NCBI RefSeq assembly: GCF_041146395.1
Contig: NC_090996.1
Coordinates: 27,676,738-27,740,737 of the forward strand
Reading direction: 5' to 3'
Length of the DNA: 64,000 bases
Origin: Eulemur rufifrons
Lineage: Eukaryota > Chordata > Mammalia > Primates > Lemuridae
Of this stretch, positions 20,931 through 31,581 are shown piece after piece. Within the stretch, counting starts at the first letter, position 1. Every line of letters begins with the position of its first letter. The notes below the pieces were generated by a model that saw only the letters and a list, made by a program, of their open reading frames with translations, ran no database searches and was not told the DNA's origin. The translations under genes and the position numbers were made by a program.

Positions 20931-21560
20931 GGTGGTTCCTCTGAGGTGAAGAGGGGCTTGTTTATTTCCTGCTGGTAGGAATAGGGCTGCCCAGGTCACC
21001 AGGGAGAGCTAAAAGCAAGTATCAAAGTCTCCTTTGTGACACAAAACAGTTCTATTTTCACCAGCTTATGAGGATCAGGCACTTAAAACAGCTTCAAAAC
21101 TCATTACAAAAAAGAACTTCGCTTTTCCTCAGGAGGCAGAAGAGCTGAGGAAATGAATGATGGGAAGGTTCCCAGGGGGTGGCGAGGCTTAACGTGGCTG
21201 TGAAGCGGCCGAGGAGACCGGCTCTCTCCAGAGCAGGTGACACTGCGCCCTGCACTTCCAGGACACTCGGAGCCTGCTGGACCCCACTTCGGAGAGGGGC
21301 GCTCTGGAGCGAGGTGTACTCTGGGTCCACGTAACAATCAGGGGCCAGATGTTCCCTCAAGAGCCACCAATTCAGCCTCTCCTGATCGAGACAGGAGTCT
21401 GTCAGCGTGTGGTGTCTGATGGGAAGTTGCGGCCCCCCCAGAAAACCCGTCCAGCGAGGAAAATAGACATGTAAGCGAGTGTGTGCACTGCAACATTAGG
21501 GGCGGTGGGGTGGGGGGCAGGCACACAGGGGAGAGAGAGGTAGCGGGTTCTAGGGTAAAT
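20931..21560. other. Unique intron
   Basis: No repeat or exon is recognised. G-rich runs occur near 21499-21517. Confidence 0.4.
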
Positions 21561-21569
21561 GGAGCCGGA

Positions 21570-22560
21570 GTTCCTATGTCAACAAGGGGACAAGAGTTCT
21601 ATCTTCATAAAGGAATGCAAAGACAAAGAATAACAGCCAGAAAAATATGCAAAAATCCTAGATATCAAGAAGAAAATACCCCAGTAGATAAATGACCAAA
21701 GGATGCACAAAGGCAAGAAAGGGAGGAGGAAATGTGAATGACTAAAAATCGTTAATAGATCATCAACCTTATCAGCAACTGGGGAAAAGTGAATCAAAAG
21801 CACAATGAAATACCATTTTCTGCCCATCATGTTGGCAAAATACAAATAAATTTTAAGTCAAACAATGCCGAGTGCAGTTGAGAATGCGAAACAATGGCGA
21901 TTCTCATCCGCCTGGTTGGGAGTGAACAATGGGTGCCACCAATTGGAAGGCGATTTGGCAGGAGAGAGGCAAGCTGAAGACACGCGTGCCCTGTGAGCCA
22001 GCAGCCTGTTTCACCAGCACACGGCCATGAGCAACTGAGTCTCAACACGTCTACATGGTGATGTGTCTACGGATGCTCGCTGCAACAACATGTGGACAGG
22101 GAAAGTTGTGCCCACCAGTCGGAGAATAAACAAACGCAATGCTGAATAGTCCTCCAATGGAGGAAACGCAGCAGTTAAGGGTAACGAATCAGAATGCCGA
22201 GCATCTAAAGGAATAAATCACAAGAATGGAATATTGGTGAAGAATACAAGTAGGGAAGGGACAGAGAAAGAATGATATCATTCAAGTGAAGCAGTAAAAA
22301 GAAAACTCTCTCAGAATCATAGGCACTCAAAGTATAGAACTGTGGACAGGAAGGAGACGGGACAACTCCACCGGGTAGCGCCCTCAGGGAGGAAGGTGCC
22401 AGGAAGATTCGGCCGTGTTTATGATGCTCCACTTCTCTGCATGTTAACATTATCACATCTGGACGGTGGTCCGTGCATGTGCACTACATTTCCCTGTGCA
22501 TTCTGGAGCACATTTGAAACATTCTGTCATAATTTTGTTGGAGCTTAGAAGCAAACACGA
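21570..22560 (+). mobile_element. Old L1/HAL1-like fragment
   Basis: Diverged LINE words appear in order: 'caaaagcacaatgaaatacc', 'cccatcatgttggcaaaata', 'gaaggcgatttggcaggaga', then a 3' region with 'caagaatggaatattggtga' and 'cacatctggacggtggtccg'. It is too degraded to assign a subfamily. Confidence 0.6.
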
Positions 22561-22599
22561 CAAAATGGTGAACAGCTGTTAATTTTATGGGGTGGGAAT

Positions 22600-23255
22600 A
22601 TAGGTGCCTGTTATCTTATTCCTCGTATTCTTTGTCCCTTCCTTTAAGAAACTGTCACCGAGAAACTCTTGGGCAGTATCCGCCACTGTGGCATACAGGC
22701 GCACGCTAGGACTAGCAATTCTATTCCTGAGTACAGACCCCATCCATCAGGGCTCGTCTATCAGAAGACACATGCAAGAACATCATCACAACACTGTGTG
22801 TAATAGAAGCAAACTAGAAGCCAACCAAATATGCATAATAGCAAAAGATAAATAAATTGTGGTGTATTCCTATAACGGAATACTACACAGCGACGAAGAC
22901 AAGCCAACAACTGCCACTTGCAACAACACGCGTAGCCAACAACTGCCACTTGCAACAACACGCGTGAATCTCACAGACGTGACGTGAGAGAACGAAGCCG
23001 GGTGCAAAGGGCTACGTGCCGTGTGATTCCCTGTATGTAAAGCTCCAGAACAGGCCAAAGTGCTCTATAGCATCAGAATCAGGACAGTGGCCCCCGTGTG
23101 GGGAGGGCATGACGGGAAGAGGCTTCTGTAGCTCTGTCAATGGTCTGTTTCTTGGTCAAAGCTGTTTGCACAGGTGTGTTCAGTTGGTGAAAATCTATCC
23201 AACTGTACCCTAACATTAGAGGTATGTTATACCTCAACTAAAAACAAAAAAGAAA
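22600..23255 (+). mobile_element. L1 3' end fragment
   Basis: 'gcaattctattcctgagtac', 'aactagaagccaaccaaata', 'ataaattgtggtgtattcct', 'ggaatactacacagcgacga' and a terminal 'ttatacctcaactaaaaaca' follow L1 order. It contains the 32-bp duplication at 22902-22965. Confidence 0.75.
22902..22965 (+). repeat. Perfect 32-bp tandem duplication
   Basis: The unit begins AGCCAACAACTGCCACTTGC and ends AACAACACGCGT. The copies at 22902-22933 and 22934-22965 are identical, although the surrounding L1 is strongly diverged. The duplication is therefore much younger than its host. Confidence 0.97.
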
Positions 23256-23282
23256 TCCCCCAAAACTCACCACCATAACAAC

Positions 23283-23345
23283 AAGAATAGAAACGAAGAG
23301 AGGGAGGAAGAAGAGAGGAGGGAAGAAGGAAGAATGAAGATGCAT
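23283..23345 (+). repeat. Purine-only tract
   Basis: A nearly pure A/G run of about 50 bases (AGAGAGGGAGGAAGAAGAG and onwards) follows the L1 end, a degraded GGAA-type low-complexity tail. Confidence 0.8.
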
Positions 23346-23424
23346 GTGTCTGAGTTATCGCAAATCACAAAAGAAAGGAAACCCAATCAGCGAGGCTTCC
23401 CCCTGTAGACCTATATTTTTAAGC

Positions 23425-23620
23425 TGGCATTTGAAGTCTCAGGACACGCCAGGTGCTGTGTTAAGGAACTAACTTGCATCACACCTTGTTTGCTCTTCAT
23501 AAGAGCCGGTGCTGCCAGCGTCCTCACCCCTGGGTGACAGCAGAGTGTCGCAGAGGCTGAGTGACCTGCCTGAGCTCACGCAGCCAGTGTGTGCCTGGGG
23601 AAGGCTCTGAATGGGCAGTG
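23425..23620 (-). repeat. MIR SINE, antisense
   Basis: 'gacacgccaggtgctgtgtt', 'gtcgcagaggctgagtgacc' and 'gctcacgcagccagtgtgtg' match a reversed MIR. Confidence 0.65.
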
Positions 23621-24440
23621 AGAACCCAGAGCCCAAACCCGACCTCTGCATCACCTGGTTTCTGAAGACACAGGTGGCCCGTGACGCTGCAGAGACGGGC
23701 AGGAGAAAGGCGGTGGCTTCCTCTAGACACGAGGGCTCTGAACCCCAGGAAGGTGGTGTCAGAAAGTGACCAAAATGGCAGCAACTTGAGAGACTGAACA
23801 TGTTTTTTCCCAGCATACTGAAGATGAAGCAAGATTGCAATATACAGCTCTCAAATATTAATGGGAAAGGTAGCAATTATTCAAGAAGAGAATGAGGGCT
23901 GAGAAGTACCCTTCTAAGTTGTGATTTTAATCAGTTGTCCAAAAATGTGAGGAAGAAAAGCACATGGAACACGGGCTAAGTATATTCAGAAGGCCTTTAG
24001 AGCTAGAGAGAGAGGTTAAATAATGACATACAAGTAACCTAACAGCCCCAGAAATATTTTGGCCAACGTTTAATGCCCAGCAGAGAGTCAAGTGTCTTGC
24101 AATTTGTGTCAATTACAAAAACCAGTGGGTTCCCCCCAGAAAGAGAGCCCTCAAGCCCAGCCTGGCATGAGGGAAGCAGGGGGCCTGGCCAATTCTGGTT
24201 GGTGAACAGGGAAGGCCAGACCCCACATGTGTCCAACAAATCCTCTCTGTCACCAAGAACAGCGAATGCAAAGTCTTCGTAGAACCTCCTACAATTCCTA
24301 CTCGGCCAGTACACAGTGAGCAGGTCCGAGAGCACCAGGTGAGAACTGATCGTGTCCAGACAATAATCAGTGCAAGTCAGGAAGGGGACCGAGGAGAAAG
24401 GAAATTGGAAACCAAACAGAATGGGTGCCACACACCAGTT
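23621..24440. other. Unique intron
   Basis: No repeat or exon is recognised. Composition is ordinary. Confidence 0.4.
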
Positions 24441-24449
24441 TCTACATGG

Positions 24450-24720
24450 CTTGAGCTCATCTGTTCATCAAACTCGTCCGACTGCGCACCTACTACGCAC
24501 CTGGCACTGCGGCAGGTCCTAAGATGACAAAGATTTGATATGGCCAGGTGCTGCCCTCTGCCCCCACAGCGCAACGTTGGGGCTGGAGAACTGAAATCAG
24601 GCCACTGCGATGTGGTGGAGCACAAGAAAGGAACCCAGAGGAGGGGCAGCTCACATCCTGAGGCCAGGGAAGGCTTCCTGGAGGAGACAGGAAGGCCCCT
24701 GTGTAGGGTGAGACCTGCCA
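24450..24720 (-). repeat. L2 and L2-associated repeat, antisense
   Basis: 'cgcacctactacgcacctgg' is followed by 'gggaaggcttcctggaggag', the reversed L2 3' end and its extension. Confidence 0.55.
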
Positions 24721-24839
24721 GGTCTATGACCCAAGGCCACCAAGGGGAAGCTCTTGCATTCATCCTCTCCAAGTGCTGCCTGTGGAAGGTTTGTAGGACG
24801 GGAACAGAACAGCAAATACACTTCTGGTTTCTGGCTCTG

Positions 24840-25145
24840 GACTCTTGGTTCATAAATGACCTTGATTTTTTTATTGGATTTTAATTTGATATGATAGAAA
24901 AGTCCTCCCAAGAAAGCCCCACTTATTAAATCCACCCATACACATTCCAGGCTGAGGCTCATCAATGTCTCTCCCTTAAGATGATTTTTTTCTGGCAAGA
25001 CGACTTCAGCAACTGTTCTCCTGGAAAATATCTTAAGAGGCTTTTACTGTATTAAAGAGAAACACAAATGTGTGATGTATAATGAGCCCAATTCCTCTCT
25101 TCCTCTCGATTGAAACATTAAGTACCAGGACTATTTAGACAGCGG
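24840..25145. other. AT-rich conserved-looking segment
   Basis: Repeat-free AT-rich block between GC-rich flanks. No exon signature. Candidate conserved non-coding DNA by composition only. Confidence 0.2.
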
Positions 25146-25439
25146 TTGGCGGAGTGTCAAATGAGACACAAGCTTGAGTTTACGGCGTCGCTCGTTTGGA
25201 GCTACTTTCCTCTCCCAGATTTCCCGCTGGAAAACTTGCAGGGCTGGGGGATGGCGTCTGAGCTCCCCAAGTCTCCGTGGCGAGCAGGTGGGGGTGGCTC
25301 ACGGTCATCTGGATTGTCTGGACGTGAGGGGCTTTCTGGCGGGATCCCCCCGAGATCGTGCTGCTCCGCACAGAAACCTGCGGTCGCTGACTGTCTGCAT
25401 CACCAGCTCCCAGCTCCGGGCCTGGATTTGCGGAGCTTC

Positions 25440-25640
25440 CGCACGAGGCGGCAGGGCAGCGTGGTGGCATCGGCGCAGTGTGGCTCGGTCCCTGGCTTTG
25501 GCACTTAGTAGCTATGGAACCTCGGGCAGCAAGCTTACTGCCCCTGGGTTCCTCGTCGATAAGACGTTTTATATGACAAGAAATGCACGATGAGAAGATG
25601 AACAGAAAGCGCATGACGAGCCTGGCACGGGACGGCTGTG
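25440..25640 (+). repeat. MIR SINE
   Basis: 'ggctttggcacttagtagct', 'aacctcgggcagcaagctta' and 'gttcctcgtcgataagacgt' follow MIR order. Confidence 0.65.
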
Positions 25641-25774
25641 TTACTCTACACAGAAGCACAGGGTACGAGCATTCTAGGGGGACCAGCTATGCTGGGCTCA
25701 GAGTCCCAACATCGCGGTGATGAGACAGACGCGCTCATGCGTCTGCTGGCTCCACCTCCCCAGCAGTCCCTGCG

Positions 25775-25970
25775 CCCCTTTATTTAGCAAACCGAGACAC
25801 AGCACTTTCCATGTGCCAGACGGCGCTCTAAGCACCTCACAAACGTTACCCCCTTCAGTCCTAAGAAAAACACCAGAAGTGCTGTGACTATTCCTGGCAT
25901 ACGGAACGGGAAACTGGCACAGAAAGGTCAAATAACTTGCCCAAGTCCACACAGCTAATAAAGCCGTGGA
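25775..25970 (-). repeat. MIR SINE, antisense
   Basis: 'catgtgccagacggcgctct', 'cggaacgggaaactggcaca' and 'aataacttgcccaagtccac' are clear reversed MIR words. Confidence 0.85.
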
Positions 25971-25974
25971 ACTC

Positions 25975-26090
25975 TTCTTTTCTTTCTTTGTTTTCCTTGA
26001 CTCTCAGTGCCTGTTACAGCTCCTTACTGACAGAGCTGCCAAGTCCTGTTGAATGAATAAATGTGTAACTGCATAAATTAATGAGCGACG
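25975..26090 (+). repeat. L2 LINE 3' end fragment
   Basis: 'tgttgaatgaataaatgtgt' closes a pyrimidine-rich stretch, in the manner of an L2 tail. Confidence 0.45.
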
Positions 26091-26419
26091 ATCTCCCGTA
26101 TGTTTAGGATTACCAGACCAGGGAAGTTCACGTAAACCTGCGGGTGAACCAGGAGGGCAGCACCCCCAGCTCTGCCAGTGGCCCCTGGTGCGAGTGGGGT
26201 GGTGGGTGCGGGGGACAGAGGCAACCGAGTCTGGCTTCTCCCGCGCCCTGCTCGCCACAACTCCGAGGAGGAGGGACTGACTTGGGGGGTTGACGTAAAC
26301 GTCCACCAGCCAGGCGACGGCTGACTAAGCAGTGCCCGTCCACCCTCCCGGGCGCTCTGCGGCTGATCTGCCTGTGTGACAGGCCACACTCGCAGAGGCT
26401 GACGACTCTGCACAACACC

Positions 26420-26545
26420 TGTCTCGGCCCAAGTGTCCGTCTGGAAGTTGCCAAGCGAGCTGGCCTCGGACAAGTCACTTTACCTCCCCGTGGCTCTGCT
26501 TCCTCATTTGTGAAGCGGGATAACAGTGAGAGTTCTCTCCTCCAG
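26420..26545 (+). repeat. MIR SINE fragment
   Basis: 'cggacaagtcactttacctc' followed by 'tgcttcctcatttgtgaagc' is the MIR core. Confidence 0.8.
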
Positions 26546-26559
26546 GCAAAGAAAGAGAG

Positions 26560-26970
26560 GTGTGCAGTAGGTGGCCAATGCACCCCTAAGATACGCACGC
26601 TCCGATCCCCAGAACCTGTGCCGATGCCACCCGACATGGCAAAGGAGCCTCTGCAGCGGGAGTTAAATGAAGGACCGTGGGATGGGGGACTGCCCTGAGC
26701 AATCTGGGGGGCCCAACCTAATCCCACTCCCGAAAAGCAGAGAACCGTCCTCTGCTGCGGTGACAGGAAGATGCGGCAACAGGAGGATGGGCAGAGGGGG
26801 CCACACGGAGACAAGGGAAGGGGCCACGAGCCACGGAGTGCCGGCAGCCTCTAGGAGCTGGGAAAGGCCAGGAAACGGATTCTCCCCAGGGCCTGCAGGC
26901 GGAAACGCAGCCCCGCTGACTCCGTGATTTTAACCCGCTGAGACCCACATGGAACTTCTGGAGGCCTGCC
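26560..26970 (+). repeat. Old LTR-type repeat (MaLR-like)
   Basis: 'atccccagaacctgtgccga', 'tggcaaaggagcctctgcag', 'ctaggagctgggaaaggcca' and 'gatttt...cccacatggaacttctgg' match, in order, the familiar MaLR-like element that ends in 'cttctggcctccagaac'. Heavily diverged; family not asserted. Confidence 0.5.
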
Positions 26971-27059
26971 GTCCCCGGGCTGCGCTTCAAACGGCGCCTC
27001 CCAGGGAGCCGCGGAGGAGCTTCCACAGCTCGGCCAGCACCAGCCGGCCCCCCACTGCC

Positions 27060-27240
27060 CCACCGCACACTGGTGGATGTGTTTTTAATGAGGATGTTAA
27101 TGCATAATTTCTCCGACGACTTGAATTATCTGCGGCTCCGGGGAAAGCGATTTCCTTGCCTTAACGCCAGATGAACTTTCAGAGATCGAATCTATCATTC
27201 TAGGAAGGAACTGACAGTCCCTCAATTCTCATCTGCTCCC
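27060..27240. other. Conserved-looking non-coding segment
   Basis: This repeat-free stretch carries homeodomain-type words (TTAATGCATAATTTC near 27099) and retained CpGs (CCGACGAC near 27113). It has no exon signature. Confidence 0.3.
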
Positions 27241-27554
27241 TGGGCAGAACGTGGAGTTAGAAACATCATCAAAAACGCGTCCTTTACCTAAGCCTCACGC
27301 GGGCGACGCCCACTTGGACAGGGGAGCTCGCCAGTCGGCCCTCGGACCATCAGAGCGCCGGCTCTCCCGCCTCCCAAAGCCGGCCTGGCTTCCTGCCAAA
27401 AAGTACTCAGCCAAGAGCAGGCGGAGAACAACCTCCCGAGTCACCTTGAAAGTTTTTCTGCTCACTTTTGGAATTTAGATTTTTTTGAATTTGTGCCGAG
27501 ACCCAGCAAAGTGAAGAAGAAAATCAAAGGGAAACTCTTCCATTTAATTTCTGT

Positions 27555-28330
27555 TCATTTTATTCATTAATTGGGGCCGTGCCTATCTCGCTGTGTCAGA
27601 TGCTATTCTAGGAGCTGGGGACAGAGCAGTGAGCAGAAGCAGACCTGGGCCCTGGTTCCCGAGTTTCCATGCTGGGACAGAGACAGGTGATACTTAAAGA
27701 CACGCAGAGGTCATTTTAATGAACACTGTGTGCTGGGAAGAAAATTAAAGCAGAGGAACAAAACGGACAGGGGACCCAAGGCAGCACGCATGGGGCCGGG
27801 AGAGGCCTCTCTCCAAGCAGGGCCAGTCTGACCTGAGGCCTGATGAATCGGAAGAGCCCTCCATGCAGGATCTGGGAATGGTCCTTTAGGCCCAGGGGAC
27901 AGCACATGCAAAGGCCCTGAGGTGAGAACAGTGTGGATGTCAGAGGACAGCAGAGTGGCAGAGTAGAGAGGGAGGGGATGGGCATGAGACGAAGTAGGGG
28001 AGGGAGTCGGGGGCATATCAGGGACACCCCACAGGCCACAGTAAGGAATCCTCGTCATAAGTGCCGGGGTGACACCAGAGAGTTTTAATGTACAGTGACA
28101 CAATCTGCTTTCTATTGCACAAACCTCCCTCTAGCTGCGGTGTGGAAAATGGACTCTGGGAAGGCAAGAGAGGAAAAGGGCGGCCATGCAGGTGCCCACA
28201 CCAGAGACGACAGTGGCTTGGGTTACAGTAACCCAAGCCGGGACTCGGGGAAGCAGGTGAACCATGATTATCTTTTGGAAGTAGAGCCCACAGGCCTTGC
28301 GAGCCGGCTGTGGATTGATGGCACCGTGTT
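27555..28330 (-). repeat. Long L2-type and associated repeat, antisense
   Basis: The left part is an antisense L2 3' end ('gatgctattctaggagctgg', 'gagcagtgagcagaagcaga'). It runs on into 'catgcaaaggccctgaggtg', 'gccacagtaaggaatcctcg' and 'tggaagtagagcccacaggc', the order of a well-known long mammalian repeat whose name I do not assert. Confidence 0.55.
28215..28239. repeat. Perfect 12-bp palindrome with a 1-base spacer
   Basis: GGCTTGGGTTAC and GTAACCCAAGCC are exact reverse complements around a single A. Probably chance within the old repeat. Confidence 0.95.
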
Positions 28331-28399
28331 CCCTTATTATCGCAGTCCTGCTCAAAAATGTCATTCAACAGAAGTGCTACTCCAGGGAGGGCTGTTAGA

Positions 28400-28800
28400 A
28401 CTGGTCACTAACATTCCAGTTCTGCTCCTGGACACACGGCAGGAGTGGACTCCTTTGCTTCCGTGGCGTTAGGCATGGCCACGTCACTAGCTCTGGCCAA
28501 TGAAACATGAGCGCATTGTCACGCATCACTCCCAGAAGGAAGCTCTAGGAGCCACTGCCTGATCGGCCCCTCCTCCCTGCTCCCGGTGCTGCAATCACGA
28601 CATGCTCCATGCTCATGACAACACGCATGGACAGGGAGCGGCCAGCAGCCTGGACCCCAACGCTGAGATGAGCAGAGCCCCCAGCCAACTCACGATGGCC
28701 ATAGAACGTGAGCCAGAAACACACCTTTGTTGGCTTACGTCACCAAGGTCTGGGAATTCTTACCTCAACTAACCAAGCCTATCCTGACTGATGAGAGCTC
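28400..28800 (+). repeat. Old interspersed repeat ending in 'cctatcctgactgatg'
   Basis: 'cattccagttctgctcctgg', 'ttaggcatggccacgtcact', 'ctggccaatgaaacatgagc' and 'gcctatcctgactgatga' run in the order of a common old mammalian repeat. Family name not asserted. Confidence 0.5.
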
Positions 28801-29354
28801 CACACCTATGATATTTAGAAGTTAATGAATAACTTTAATACGTGCCTATCATGGCTGGACTCAGCTACACAGGAATAAACTTCATGGAGCCGTGGACTGA
28901 CACTCGGGCCACTGTCTTACCATGATTTGGGCTTGAAGTGGGACGCGAAGGCGTGGATACCCCCAGGAAGTGAATTTACAATTACACAGACGCATGGCAT
29001 ATTCAGACAACAAATCCTTTGTAAAGATAAATGCTGGTGCACCCTGTACAATATGCTAACTTTATCAATTACAAAAGGTTCAAATTAGTCACATTTCAAT
29101 TCTAAAACTGTTAATCACCAATGATGGCCTTGTGGGGGAAAGTATATAGACTTTCAGGCTAGAGAGATACTCCTTTGACAAATGAGACAAAGCTAAACTA
29201 TGTTTAATATTTCCTTGGATAATGTCCATGCCTATGGATTCTGGAGTGAGTGATTTAACAGGTCCCAGGCTTAGAGTAACAAGGTACGCAAAATTCGACC
29301 AGCCTAAAGATGTCTCATCTGGACACATGTCTTAATGGTCCTAGTGGACAAATA
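28801..29354. other. AT-rich intron, unclassified
   Basis: No exon is seen. It may be part of a larger degraded DNA transposon together with the adjoining terminal-inverted-repeat segment, but I could not show this. Confidence 0.3.
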
Positions 29355-29560
29355 AGTCATCCCTCAAGTGACTTAACATTGTTGGTAGGTTCTTGGAAAT
29401 TGCAACTTTAAATGAAACACCCTACTGTATGCTGCAGGAACTTAACTCTTTTTCTATCAATTAGCCTAAAGTAAAATTGGTTTTATTACACAGTACATCA
29501 TTTCACTTAAAGTCACAATTACCAAGAATCTATGGACGATGTTAAATAAGGAGCTACTGT
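29355..29560. mobile_element. MITE-like DNA transposon with about 60-bp terminal inverted repeats
   Basis: The arm at 29355-29418 contains TTAACATTGTTGGTAGGTTC and TTGCAACTTTAAATGAAAC. The arm at 29499-29560 is its reverse complement with roughly one mismatch in five bases. The terminal words resemble ACAGTAGCTCC, a TcMar/Tigger-like end. The middle is 80 bp with no coding capacity. Confidence 0.75.
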
Positions 29561-30160
29561 ACACAAGACACTTCACCATCTGTTTTCCCTTGGTTTAGCC
29601 TTGTGCTAGAATAGCTTCCCCTTACAGCAAGACAGCACACAGGCCAAGATCCCTAGAGAAGGTGTCATGGAAGGGCCAGAGTAATGCTTTTTGCAAATGA
29701 GAGTATCTTACAATGATAATGCATTGGTCAGGCAGAATTTTGTTTTATGGCACTTTAAGACATTCTGGATGGGTCCTGAGGTTTGTATGAGCCCATAAGC
29801 CCATTAGATTAAATCAGTATACAGTTTTCCCCACCTTTTCAAAAGAATTATTGTACTCCTTGCTATGAACAAGTGTAGCTAAGTCTTCCATGTATATGGC
29901 TTCAACTCCACTTCTCTTCAACAGAGAAATGAAGGACAGATTTATTCTGGGCCTTAGATAAGCCTACGTTATGACTGTTTAAAATTAAAATCCAGCAGAC
30001 CTTGATGTGCTCAGATTTCAGTCTGATTTAAACAGAAATCTATGCACATGCAAACATAACCATCAGTAACAGCAGTTTTCCCTGTGGAATTCCCAAGTGC
30101 TGGGAGTGGGTTATAGAAACTCCTGTTCTGTTTTTCTACCATAAAGGTCAAACGAAGTCC
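29561..30160. other. AT-rich intron, unclassified
   Basis: No repeat boundary, exon or structure is recognised in this 600-bp AT-rich stretch. It could be old transposon sequence or conserved non-coding DNA. Confidence 0.3.
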
Positions 30161-30239
30161 TAACGAAGTGCCTCTCGAAGAGAGAGACTGGGGGATTCAC
30201 CGCACGTGGAATCTGCCACATGGCTTTGCCAACAGGCTA

Positions 30240-30395
30240 GCGCGGTGGTTCTCACACTTCTTCACGCACCGGCATCACCCTGAGAGCTTGTTAAACCCCG
30301 ACTGCTGGGTCTCAGTCCCGGAGCTGCAAGGCAGTCGGTCTAGGGTGAGCCCAGGAACGTGGATTTCTGCCCAGCCCCCAGCTGCTGCTGCTGGC
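30240..30395 (+). repeat. MER5A hAT MITE
   Basis: 'gtggttctcacacttcttca', 'ggcatcaccctgagagcttg' and 'gactgctgggtctcagtccc' are diagnostic of MER5A. Confidence 0.8.
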
Positions 30396-30564
30396 CGGGG
30401 CCACGGTTTGACCACAGTGGAGGGATCACTCTCATTACGAAGCCCGATTTCTCGCACACCGGAGAGTGGCCGTGACTCCATCTCCTCCGACTGAGCTGTC
30501 CCTGCCAACCTAGTGACCATGCACTGAAATCGCCAATGTGCTTCCGCCTCCTTCTTAATTTTAA

Positions 30565-30750
30565 GCCGGGGGTTCTCTAGCTCAGCTCCATACTGGAATC
30601 ACCCAGAGAGCCATTAACCCCCTCCATGCCCAGCCTCAGGCTAGATCGACTAGATCAGAAAGGGGGCGTGTGAGGTGGGGCGTGGGCGGTCCTCAGTGGT
30701 GTGTAAAGCTCCCCAGGTGATCCAAAGTGACACGAGGGTGACAAAACAAC
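30565..30750 (+). repeat. MER5-type hAT MITE
   Basis: 'gggggttctctagctcagct', 'tactggaatcacccagagag' and 'agctccccaggtgatccaaa' follow the MER5A/B order. Confidence 0.7.
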
Positions 30751-30799
30751 AACGCCAGTTGCCGAAGCAGACAACTCCACAGGGCTCCGCGCCAGGCCC

Positions 30800-30910
30800 A
30801 GAGGCAGGTCTGTCTCCTGCAGTGCTGGCCGCAGCCCCCTGCACAGTGACACATAGTAGGAGCCCAGTAAGTGCCTGCTGAATGAATGATGCATGAATGA
30901 ATGAATGCAT
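30800..30910 (+). repeat. L2 LINE 3' end with GAAT tail
   Basis: 'gcacagtgacacatagtagg', 'agcccagtaagtgcctgctg' and a run of GAAT units form a clear L2 tail. Confidence 0.85.
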
Positions 30911-31134
30911 ACTAATCAGCTGGCAAGCTTGGGGAGGGCGAGCGCCTCCCTTCTCAAGGGTGCCTGGATGAACACACAGAAACAAATTAAGTCATCATAA
31001 AGCATTAAGCTTCAGGAGGCAGGTAACCCTACAGTCATAACAAAAAAAACTTCTTTGAAAAAGTTGTACTCTACAGTTGTCAGTCTAAATTCATACCATG
31101 ACTACCGTGGATAAAGACTAGAAAAAATATTTTG

Positions 31135-31375
31135 GTCCGGAACAGCGGTCAGCAAACTAATGCACAGGCCAAATCCAGCTGCCACCTATTCGTAAAACCA
31201 AAATGTCACTGGAACACAGCCACGCCCATGTGTGTCCGTACTATCTACGGTTGCTTTCGTTCTACACCGGCAGAGTCGAGTATTTTCTGCTGAAATCGTA
31301 TACCTGCAAAGCCAAAAATATTTACTCTCCAGCCCTTTACAGAAAATGTTTTCCAACTTCTGTCCTAGAGAAGTA
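31135..31375 (-). mobile_element. hAT-type MITE ('ggtcagcaaac' family), nearly full length
   Basis: It begins 'cagcggtcagcaaactaatg', contains 'ggaacacagccacgcccatg' and 'ccctttacagaaaatgtttt' and ends 'caacttctg'. The ends are inverted relative to each other, as in other members of the family in this window. It lies about 200 bp from the SNX29 exon on its donor side. Confidence 0.75.
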
Positions 31376-31573
31376 AGAAGACACACAGAGAACCTAATGG
31401 CGACTGTCTTTTGTAGTGGAATTGTGGGTGACTACTTCCTTTTTTTCTGATTTTTTCCTATATCAGCCAGCTTTTCTTTAAGGAGCGTGCAGTTTTAAAC
31501 GATAGACCGAAGAAGAAGAAACAGTCAGCCTCGACGCGGGCAGTAAGCGGCGGGCTGCCTGGCTCCGCTCGGT

Positions 31574-31581
31574 GCTGGTAC
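31574..31581 (-). promoter_or_regulatory. Splice donor of the SNX29 PX exon
   Basis: The minus-strand exon ends AACAAG and is followed by GTACCAGC, a usable GT donor with a G at the last exon position. The +3 to +6 bases (ACCA) depart from the consensus AAGT, so the site is of medium strength by eye. Confidence 0.8.

Larger units (their letters stand above)
1..31581 (-). other. SNX29: SNX29 intron downstream of the PX exon (in transcript order)
   Basis: No further coding exon was recognised between the donor at 31581 and base 1. I looked for a continuation of the PX domain (a charged stretch after AIGNK) and did not find it, so the intron is at least 31.5 kb. It holds the minisatellite, the ACC/GGT array and the nested L1 listed separately. 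The assignment depends on the exon call. Confidence 0.75.

Noticed and set aside
26128..26814. A 228-codon open frame on the minus strand
   Set aside because: It overlaps a MIR and an LTR-like repeat and has no family similarity.
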